DNA of 64,000 nucleotides from Reyranella sp. (lineage in GTDB: Bacteria > Pseudomonadota > Alphaproteobacteria > Reyranellales > Reyranellaceae), in the NCBI RefSeq assembly GCF_004297405.1, contig NZ_SCVC01000032.1:124001-188000 (forward strand), written 5' to 3'. Under the pieces are notes generated by a model. It saw only the letters and a program-made list of their open reading frames with translations. It was not told the DNA's origin and did not search any database. Within the stretch, counting starts at the first letter, position 1. Each line of letters opens with the position of its first letter. Below, in pieces: positions 36,827-42,821 of this stretch. A program made the position numbers and the translations under genes.

Positions 36827-37989
36827 CGCAGATTGCTTCCCAGGATTTCGCGCGCGATCACCATGCGTTGCACTTCGCTCGGCCCCTCGCCGACGCGACG
36901 GATGCGCATTTCACGATACCAGCGTTCGAGTGGCAGATCTTTGGTCATGCCCATGCCGCCATGGATCTGCATCGCGCGGTCGACGACGCGACCGCCGCCT
37001 TCCGACGCGGTCAGCTTGGCGATGGCGGCTTCCGTGCGGAACGGCACGCCCTGCCGCGCCTTCTCGGCGGCTTCGAGCGTGAAGTGACGGGCCGTTCGGA
37101 TGTCGATCTCGTTGTCGACCAGCATCCACTGCACGGCCTGGCGATTGGCGAGCTTCTCGCCGAAGGTCGTGCGCATCTTCGCCCATTCGATGGCCATCTC
37201 GTGGGCGGCGATGGCGACGCCAATGCAGCCCGCGGCGTAGGGGATGCGCTGGCGGGTCAGCCGGTCGTTGGCGACGGCGAAACCCTTGTTGACCTCGCCC
37301 AGCACCTGATGATCGGAGACCCAGCAATCCTTGAATTCGAGCTCGGTGGCGTAGTGCGAGGAGCGCAGCGTGTGCACCACCCTTCGCACATGGAAGCCCG
37401 GCGTGTCGGAATCGACAATGAAGCAGGTAATGCCGGCGCGGCCCTTCGAGGCGTCGGTGCGGGCAAAGACGATGCCGTACTGCGCCCGATCGGCGTTGGA
37501 GATGAAGATCTTGGCGCCGTTCAGCACCCAGCCATTGTCCTTGCGCTCGGCCTTGGTCTGGATGGCGCGCGCCGGATCGCTGCCGCCCGATGGCTCGGTC
37601 AGGCCAAAGAAGGCTTTCTTCTCGCCACGCAAGGTCGGGTAGAGGTAACGCTCCTTCTGGTCGTCGTTGGCTTCGAAGATCTGGGCGAGGCCGGCGCCGC
37701 CGAACGTGCCGTAGCAAGGCACGTAGAGACCGGCACGATGCTGCGCCATCTCGATGGCGAGCAGCGTGCGCGTCACGATATCGATATCTGGCCCGCCGAA
37801 CTCCTTGGGAATGTCGATACCGAACAGGCCCATCGCCTTGGTCTTCTCGACCAGCCTCGCGTGATCTTCCGGCGCCAGCTCCGATGCATCCGGGTCGAGC
37901 TTGGCTTCGAGCGGGATGATCTCTTCCCGCACATAGCGCCTGACCTGGTCGATCAGCATCTGCTGTTCGGAGTTCGGTTCGAAATCCAT
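36823..37989 (-). CDS. Acyl-CoA dehydrogenase
   Basis: A 388-residue FAD enzyme of normal length. N-terminal helical domain; FFGLTEPSGGSDPARAIQTK is the FAD/substrate loop; the beta domain has VLNGAKIFISNADRAQYGIV; QIHGGMGMTKDLPLERWYRE is the C-terminal signature; the catalytic base is the Glu of VGEGPSEVQRMVIAREIL. It introduces a trans-2 double bond into an acyl-CoA, passing electrons to ETF. Coupled by ATGA overlap to the CoA-transferase downstream. Chain-length specificity cannot be told. Confidence 0.94.
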   Translation of the reverse strand: MDFEPNSEQQMLIDQVRRYVREEIIPLEAKLDPDASELAPEDHARLVEKTKAMGLFGIDIPKEFGGPDIDIVTRTLLAIEMAQHRAGLYVPCYGTFGGAGLAQIFEANDDQKERYLYPTLRGEKKAFFGLTEPSGGSDPARAIQTKAERKDNGWVLNGAKIFISNADRAQYGIVFARTDASKGRAGITCFIVDSDTPGFHVRRVVHTLRSSHYATELEFKDCWVSDHQVLGEVNKGFAVANDRLTRQRIPYAAGCIGVAIAAHEMAIEWAKMRTTFGEKLANRQAVQWMLVDNEIDIRTARHFTLEAAEKARQGVPFRTEAAIAKLTASEGGGRVVDRAMQIHGGMGMTKDLPLERWYREMRIRRVGEGPSEVQRMVIAREILGSNLR

Positions 37990-38014
37990 CTACTGGCCTC
38001 TTTGGGTGGCCTCT

Positions 38015-38356
38015 TCAGGCAGGACTGAGCCGTCCGAGATTGGGCGGCGGGTTCTTGGCGTTGTCGGGCGGCAGGGTGCCGTGGTCGGCCTTGTGGACCA
38101 TCAGCAGTTCGAACCAGCGCGAGCGGTATTGCATGTTCACTTCGACGCGGAACTGGCAGCCGGCGCCGCGCTCGGTCAGCTCGCGCTGCAACTCGCTGCG
38201 CAGGCCGAAGGGTGAGCGCGCACCGGCCTGACCAATATAGAGGATCTCACCCTTGGCATCGGCGATCTGGTAGATGCCGAGCTGGCCGGGCAGGCGGGCG
38301 ATCTCCTCGGCGACGAGTGGCCGCCAGGGCTTGTCGAGGCGAAGCCGGATCGACAC
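38015..38356 (-). CDS. Small GIY-YIG-like protein
   Basis: A 113-residue protein with a GTG start at 38356, four bases after the enoyl-CoA hydratase stop. GIYQIADAKGEILYIGQAGA closely follows the GIY-YIG nuclease core spacing; an Arg (FGLRSELQREL) and a Glu (SRWFELLMVH) could be the other catalytic positions. Being embedded in an acyl-CoA operon, it might not be a nuclease; alternatively it is a passenger gene. The assignment rests on the motif only. Confidence 0.6.
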   Translation of the reverse strand: MSIRLRLDKPWRPLVAEEIARLPGQLGIYQIADAKGEILYIGQAGARSPFGLRSELQRELTERGAGCQFRVEVNMQYRSRWFELLMVHKADHGTLPPDNAKNPPPNLGRLSPA

Positions 38357-38360
38357 GGGC

Positions 38361-39122
38361 TTAGCGGCCCTGGAACTTCGCGGTGCGCTTCTCGAGCCGC
38401 GCCTTCATGCCTTCCTGCGCGTCCTGGCTCTTCATCGCCGCCTGCACCAGCGCATCGACGTCGTCGTGCTTGATGCCGTCGCGGAATTCGAGCTGCTTCA
38501 CCGTCAACGCCTTCATGGCTTTCAGCGACAGCGGTGCATTGGCGGCCAGGCGGTCGATCACCTTCTTGGCCTCCGCTTCGAGCTCGGCGGCCGGGACGCA
38601 ACGCGCGATCAGGCCCAGCGCGTGCAGCTTGGTCGAGGGCAGGGGATCGCCCAGCAGCAGCATCTCGCGGGTCGTGACCGGGCCCAGCACTTCCATCAGC
38701 TTCTTGGCCAGGAACCAGTTGGGCGCGAGGCCGACCTGCGCCAGCGACATGCCGAAGCGCGCCTTCTGGCTCGCCACGACGAGGTCGCAGTGGAGCGCAA
38801 GCTCGTTGCCGCCGGCGATGGCGTCGCCCTGCACCACGGCCACGACGGGCAGCGGGCAAAGCTCGATGGCCCGCAGCATGACTTCGATGCCGCTGGCGCT
38901 GCCCGAGCCGATCGTCTCGCGGCGCTCGGCCATGTCGAGGCCGGCGCAGAACACATCGCCCTTGCCGCGAATCATGACGACGCGATCCTCAGGCGCCACC
39001 GGTGCACGGAATGCATCGATCATGGCCTGCAGCAGCTCGCTATCGAGGGCATTGCGCTTCTCTGGCCGGTTCATCCAGATGGTTTTGACCGGGCCGTTCT
39101 TCTCGATGATGACCTTGCTCAT
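38361..39122 (-). CDS. Enoyl-CoA hydratase/isomerase-family protein
   Basis: A 253-residue crotonase-fold protein: MNRPEKRNALDSELLQAMI, oxyanion-hole motif GDVFCAGLDMAERRET, and VVAVVQGDAIAGGNELALHC with the second oxyanion Gly. The first catalytic Glu of classical hydratases (in N-A-L-x-G-G-G-x-E-L) is NELAL here, keeping the Glu, while GLAPNWFLAKKL replaces the usual second Glu stretch (G-x-x-P), so the exact reaction may be isomerase, hydratase or hydrolase. ATG 39122 has GGAG nine bases upstream; GTG at 39131 is the alternative. Confidence 0.88.
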   Translation of the reverse strand: MSKVIIEKNGPVKTIWMNRPEKRNALDSELLQAMIDAFRAPVAPEDRVVMIRGKGDVFCAGLDMAERRETIGSGSASGIEVMLRAIELCPLPVVAVVQGDAIAGGNELALHCDLVVASQKARFGMSLAQVGLAPNWFLAKKLMEVLGPVTTREMLLLGDPLPSTKLHALGLIARCVPAAELEAEAKKVIDRLAANAPLSLKAMKALTVKQLEFRDGIKHDDVDALVQAAMKSQDAQEGMKARLEKRTAKFQGR

Positions 39123-39140
39123 GACGCTCACTCCGGCCCG

Positions 39141-40112
39141 TTACTCTGGTTCGATGCCTGCCGCCTTGATCTCCTTGGTCCACCAAGCCGTCTCGCTCTT
39201 CACGTAGTCGGCGAACTGGTCGAGCGCGAGCGGCGCTATTTCCATGCGGCCCTGGGTCATGGCCTTGGCCGTGGCAGGGTCCTTCAGCGCCTCGCCGATG
39301 GCATCGGCCAGAGCCTTCTGTACATCCTTGGGGGTGGCCGCCGGCGCGAAGACGGCCAGCCAATAGACCAGCGAATAGCCCGGCACTGTCTCGGCGATCG
39401 CCGGCAGGTTGGGCGTGACCGAGGTACGCTTGGGGCCGGTGGTGGCCAAGCCGCGCACGCGGCCGGCTTCGATCTGCGTCAGCGCCTGCGGCAGGTCGGG
39501 GAACATGACCTGCACCTGGCCCGCTGCAACATCGCCCAGCGCCTGCGGGCTCGCCTTGTAGGGCACGCGCTCGATCTTCACGCCGGCCAGCTTGTTGAAC
39601 ATCTCGCCGGAAAGGCGCTGCGAGGCGCTGGCCTCGGCGTAGTTGAGCTTGCCGGGGTTCTTCTTGGCATAGTCGATCAGCTCGGCGACGGTCTTCACAG
39701 GCAGGTCGTTGTTCACGACCAGCGCGTTGACGCCCATCACGCAGCGTATGATCGGCGCGAAGTCCTTCTCGATGTCGTAGCTGAGCTTCTTGAACAGCGC
39801 GCCGTTGGCGGCGTTCGTGGTGTTGGTGCCCATCAACAGCGTGTAGCCGTCGGCCGGGGCGGTCGCGACGGCGGCGGCGCCGAGCTGGCCGCTGGCCCCG
39901 GGCTTGTTGTCGATCACGATCGGCTGCTTGAGGATGTCCTGCAGCTTGGCACCGAGCCCGCGCGCCGTGAGGTCGGTGGCGCTGCCGGCCGCGAAGGGCA
40001 CCACGATCTTGATCGGCTTGTTGGGAAACGCCTGGGCGAAAGCCACTTTGGAAAGTGGCGCGGTCGCCAGTGCGGCTGCACCGGCGAGGGTCGTACGACG
40101 ATTGATTTTCAC
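39141..40112 (-). CDS. Bug-family (TctC-like) periplasmic solute-binding protein
   Basis: A 323-residue extracytoplasmic receptor with a twin-arginine leader (MKINRRTTLAGAAALATAPL). Bug hallmarks: FPNKPIKIVVPFAAGSATDL at the mature N-terminus, VIDNKPGASGQLGAAAVATA, DGYTLLMGTNTT and NLPAIAETVPGY. Bug proteins bind carboxylates; most are orphans without TctA/TctB membrane partners, as here. It heads the acyl-CoA operon, suggesting that its ligand is the acid that the downstream enzymes handle. Confidence 0.93.
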   Translation of the reverse strand: MKINRRTTLAGAAALATAPLSKVAFAQAFPNKPIKIVVPFAAGSATDLTARGLGAKLQDILKQPIVIDNKPGASGQLGAAAVATAPADGYTLLMGTNTTNAANGALFKKLSYDIEKDFAPIIRCVMGVNALVVNNDLPVKTVAELIDYAKKNPGKLNYAEASASQRLSGEMFNKLAGVKIERVPYKASPQALGDVAAGQVQVMFPDLPQALTQIEAGRVRGLATTGPKRTSVTPNLPAIAETVPGYSLVYWLAVFAPAATPKDVQKALADAIGEALKDPATAKAMTQGRMEIAPLALDQFADYVKSETAWWTKEIKAAGIEPE

Positions 40113-40174
40113 GTTTCCTCCACCAGCCCTGACGGGTCGATCTCCGTTTTACCGGCCCGACACGCCCAGGCAAA

Positions 40175-40193
40175 GGTGAGGGTAACCCTCACC
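40175..40193 (-). terminator. Hairpin downstream of msrP
   Basis: GGTGAGGG (40175-40182) pairs perfectly with CCCTCACC (40186-40193), loop of three. It lies 13 bases after the msrP stop, followed on the minus strand by TTTG. It separates msrP from the Bug gene. Confidence 0.55.
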
Positions 40194-40205
40194 CCGGGGA
40201 GGTGG

Positions 40206-41168
40206 CTACATGAAGAGCTTTTCCGCCTTGCGGTCGGTGTAGAGGCCGGCCACGAACTCGGCGTAGCCGTTGTAGAGCAGGGTCGGGATGCGCTCGTTGC
40301 TGCCGAGCGGCTTCTCGGTGGCCTGGCTCCAGCGCGGATGCGGGACCTGCGGGTTCACGTTCGCCCAGAAGCCATACTCGCTGGACTGCAGCTTCTCCCA
40401 GAACGAAACGGGCTTCTTGTCGGTAAAGTCGACGCTGACGATCGACTTCACGTTCTTGAAGCCATACTTCCACGGCGCCACGAGGCGCAGCGGCGCGCCA
40501 TTCTGCTTGTGGATCGGCTTGCCGTAGAGCCCCGTCGCGATGAAGGCGAGATCGTTCATCGCCTCGTCCATCGCCAGCCCTTCAGTGTAAGGCCAAGGAT
40601 AAAGAAGATCGCGTTGCTCGGGCATTACCGACGGCTTGCTGAGCGTCTTCATGACAATGAACTTGGCACTGCCGAGCGGCTTGCAGACGTCGACCAGCGA
40701 GCGCACTGGGAAGCCGCTCCACGGCACGATCATCGACCAGGTCTCGACGCAGCGATGGCGATAGACGCGCTCCTCGAGCTGCACTTTGGCCAGAAGATCG
40801 TCGATGCCGATCTCGAACGGCTTCTCGACCATGCCACCGACCTTGATCGTCCAGGGCCTGACCTCGAGCTTCTGGGCGTCGCGCCAGATGCTCTTGTCGG
40901 TGCCGAACTCGTAGAAATTATTGTAGGTGGTGGCTTGCTTCTCGGCCGTCATCGGCGTCGGCACGCCGTACTTGTCGTTGCGCTTCGCGGGATAAAGGCC
41001 AGCCGACGGATCGGCTGCCTTGCCCTGGGCGAAAGCGGCGCCCGGCAACGCCAGTGCTGCCGCGCCGAGTCCCATGGCGCGCACCAGTTCGCGGCGCTGC
41101 AGATAGCGACCTTCGGGTGTCACCGCGGCTTCCGGCAGTTCCCAGCCTTGCTTGCGCTTGATCAACAT
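40206..41168 (-). CDS. msrP: Periplasmic protein-methionine-sulfoxide reductase catalytic subunit
   Basis: A 320-residue molybdopterin enzyme of the YedY/MsrP type. Twin-arginine export signal at residues 21-47 (RYLQRRELVRAMGLGAAALA), mature domain with YNNFYEFGTDK, the Mo-ligand Cys140 in RHRCVETWSM, and KYGFKNVKSIVSVDF plus WEKLQSSEYGFWANVNP at the C-terminus. It repairs oxidised methionine in periplasmic proteins. The usual partner msrQ (heme membrane subunit) is not adjacent. The ATG at 41168 has GGAG nine bases upstream. Confidence 0.94.
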   Translation of the reverse strand: MLIKRKQGWELPEAAVTPEGRYLQRRELVRAMGLGAAALALPGAAFAQGKAADPSAGLYPAKRNDKYGVPTPMTAEKQATTYNNFYEFGTDKSIWRDAQKLEVRPWTIKVGGMVEKPFEIGIDDLLAKVQLEERVYRHRCVETWSMIVPWSGFPVRSLVDVCKPLGSAKFIVMKTLSKPSVMPEQRDLLYPWPYTEGLAMDEAMNDLAFIATGLYGKPIHKQNGAPLRLVAPWKYGFKNVKSIVSVDFTDKKPVSFWEKLQSSEYGFWANVNPQVPHPRWSQATEKPLGSNERIPTLLYNGYAEFVAGLYTDRKAEKLFM

Positions 41169-41250
41169 TCGACTCACTCCTGCATCGCCTGGTCTCGTAT
41201 CGGCCCTGCTGTCATGGCCGCGAGACACAGAAGCCGCAAATCAACCCTGC

Positions 41251-41763
41251 TCACCGCGCCGTGACGTTACCTTCTCCCATGGCCTCTGCGAGATCACTGC
41301 GCTGGCCCAACACCACCAACGTTTCGGCAACCAGGAACATCGGCCCGATGAAGCCCTGGAAGATATTGTCGATCAGTGCCGGCCGCTTGCCTTCATAGTG
41401 ATGACCGAGGAACTGCAGTATCCAACCGCCAACGAACAGAACGGCGAAGGCTGCCCACACGGCTGACGTCGAACCCAATGCGCCGGCGAGTGCTTCGGCA
41501 GCGTACCAGGCTGGCGCCATGATGATGCCCATAAGGACGCCGACACCGAGATCGAGCGCCATCCAGCCCAGCACCGCTAGAATCGCGATGGCGAGCGACA
41601 GTGTCCATACGCGGCCACCCAACTCAAAGCGCCACAGCGACAGGATCAGCAGCAGCGAGAAGACGATGAGAGGAATGCCGACGAAGTGCGTTGCCTTGTT
41701 GCGCCAGTCGCGATGGACCGAGGCATAGGCGCGGAGCTGGCGGCGGAAGAGGTCATTGGCCAT
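41251..41763 (-). CDS. Mpo1-like (DUF962) membrane protein
   Basis: A 170-residue protein with four predicted helices. LRAYASVHRDWRNKATHFVG opens it; the conserved His residues appear in VHRDWRNKATHFVGIPL and in LQFLGHHYEGKRPAL, matching the DUF962/YGL010w (Mpo1) pattern. Yeast Mpo1 is an Fe(II)-dependent dioxygenase acting on 2-hydroxy fatty acids in alpha-oxidation; the bacterial role is presumed similar. It lies between msrP and the thioredoxin-fold gene on the same strand, 82 and 29 bases away. Confidence 0.85.
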   Translation of the reverse strand: MANDLFRRQLRAYASVHRDWRNKATHFVGIPLIVFSLLLILSLWRFELGGRVWTLSLAIAILAVLGWMALDLGVGVLMGIIMAPAWYAAEALAGALGSTSAVWAAFAVLFVGGWILQFLGHHYEGKRPALIDNIFQGFIGPMFLVAETLVVLGQRSDLAEAMGEGNVTAR

Positions 41764-41792
41764 CGAGAGCCTCCGATCTTGCCCTCCGGAGT

Positions 41793-42230
41793 CTACGGCT
41801 TCGAGTTGGTCACATCCAGCAGGGTCGGCCACATGATGTCGCGCCAGGCATTGTTGCCGACCGCGGTCATGGTGATCTGCCCGCCCTGGATCAGGAAGAA
41901 ACGCGGCGTCTCGGCGCCCTGTTCCACGCCGACCTGGCTCATCAGGAAGGCGTCGAGCACCCAGCGCAGGTCCGACGGCCAGTTCGCGGGTTTCATCAGC
42001 AGGGCGGGGGTTCGGGTGAAGACGACCCGGTAGTCCACTTTCTGGAAAACGGGGGCCTGCTTGAAGAGGGGTTCCCATTGCGTGCGCCAGACCTTGCAGG
42101 CTTCCGACGTCTCGTCGCCGGCGAAGATCAGGATCGGCTTGCCGGCCGCCTGCGCCGACGCAACACGCGCAAACGACGGTAGGGCCGCGAGCATCACACC
42201 GCCCGCGACCAGCTTGCGTCTCTTCAGCAT
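41793..42230 (-). CDS. Exported thioredoxin-fold protein with SxxC in place of CxxC
   Basis: A 145-residue protein: Tat-like leader (MLKRRKLVAGGVMLAALPSF), then a thioredoxin fold: strand PILIFAGDE, motif S42-E-A-C45 (TSEACKVWR), helix, and the cis-Pro strand ETPRFFLIQGGQITMTAVG with WRDIMWPTL at the end. The first Cys of the usual CxxC is Ser, so it cannot form the classical disulfide but could act as a monothiol. It is a close paralogue of the gene upstream (42280-42714), which has a TGA codon at the equivalent position. ATG 42230 has a GGGGAGA site that lies in a hairpin (42239-42266). Confidence 0.75.
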   Translation of the reverse strand: MLKRRKLVAGGVMLAALPSFARVASAQAAGKPILIFAGDETSEACKVWRTQWEPLFKQAPVFQKVDYRVVFTRTPALLMKPANWPSDLRWVLDAFLMSQVGVEQGAETPRFFLIQGGQITMTAVGNNAWRDIMWPTLLDVTNSKP

Positions 42231-42238
42231 CAACAGAA

Positions 42239-42266
42239 TCTCCCCGAGAACAACTCCCCGGGGAGA
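42239..42266 (-). promoter_or_regulatory. Hairpin sequestering the ribosome-binding site of the SxxC thioredoxin-fold gene
   Basis: On the minus strand TCTCCCC (42266-42260) can pair with GGGGAGA (42245-42239), which is the ribosome-binding site of ATG 42230. The hairpin begins 13 bases after the stop of the upstream paralogue, so a ribosome finishing there could open it. Confidence 0.5.
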
Positions 42267-42279
42267 TTATACAACCAAA

Positions 42280-42714
42280 TCAGGCCTTGGTGCCCGTCAC
42301 TTCCTGCAGGGCGGGCCACATCTTGTCCTTCCAGCCGGCATTGCCGGTCACGGTCAGGAGGATCTTGCCGTCCTTGTAGAGAATGAAGCGCGGCGTGGCG
42401 TTTGGCCGGCTCTTGCCTTCGTCGCTTGCCAGGAACACCTCCCGGACAGGGCGCGCCGCGGCAGGCCAGCTTGCCTCGACCATGACCAGGTCGGCATTGG
42501 CCGGGTGAACGACTTGATAGTCGAGTTTCTTGAAGGCGTCGGACTTGAGGAGTTCAGGCTCGGACTGGGCACGCCAGATCTTGCAGCCACCTCAGAGTTC
42601 GTGGCCGACGAACACCAGCGTCGGACGCCCAGCCTGGGCATTCGCGACGCGGGCCAGTGACGACGCGGTAGCCATCGCCAGGCCACCCGCCATCAGAGAC
42701 CGTCTGTTGAACAT
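42280..42714 (-). CDS. Thioredoxin-fold protein with in-frame TGA at the active site (candidate selenoprotein or pseudogene)
   Basis: Reading from ATG 42714 (GGGAGAAG upstream): export signal MFNRRSLMAGGLAMATASSL, strand PTLVFVGHEL, then TGA as codon 41 (42594-42592), then GGCKIWRAQSEPELLKSDAF. Reading on without shift gives the whole thioredoxin fold, including the cis-Pro strand NATPRFILYKDGKILLTVTG and WKDKMWPAL, to a stop at 42280 (144 residues). The TGA stands where CxxC has its first Cys, giving U/stop-G-G-C44. The flanks are intact and parallel the downstream paralogue. A SECIS-like hairpin follows the TGA. If UGA is not decoded, this is a pseudogene with one nonsense change. Confidence 0.7.
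42557..42588 (-). other. Bacterial SECIS-like hairpin after the in-frame TGA
   Basis: Minus strand: inner stem CTGG (42577-42574) / CCAG (42568-42565) with apical loop CGTGC; outer stem GGCT (42588-42585) / AGCC (42560-42557). The apical loop begins 14+4 = 18 bases after the TGA and has G at its second position. This fits the published bacterial SECIS model (short stem, G in the first two loop positions, 16-37 base spacing), though with the minimum stem length. Confidence 0.4.
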
Positions 42715-42772
42715 TGCAAACTTCTCCCGTTGTCTCGTGAACAGGAGGACTATGGTGAGCCACGGACAGACA

Positions 42773-42798
42773 GTGAAGCCACCAGGAGGTGGCTTCAC
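42773..42798 (-). terminator. Hairpin downstream of the EF-G-like gene
   Basis: GTGAAGCCACC (42773-42783) pairs perfectly with 42788-42798, loop of four, 23 bases after the EF-G-like stop. No T run follows; probably a pause or partial terminator before the thioredoxin-fold genes. Confidence 0.55.
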
Positions 42799-42821
42799 CG
42801 GCTTGTGACGGCGCCAGCGCG

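Noticed and set aside
42238..42280. Treating the CTCCCC/GGGGAG repeat as a transcription terminator of the TGA-containing gene
   Set aside because: No T run follows and the right arm is exactly the ribosome-binding site of the next gene, so translation control is the better reading.
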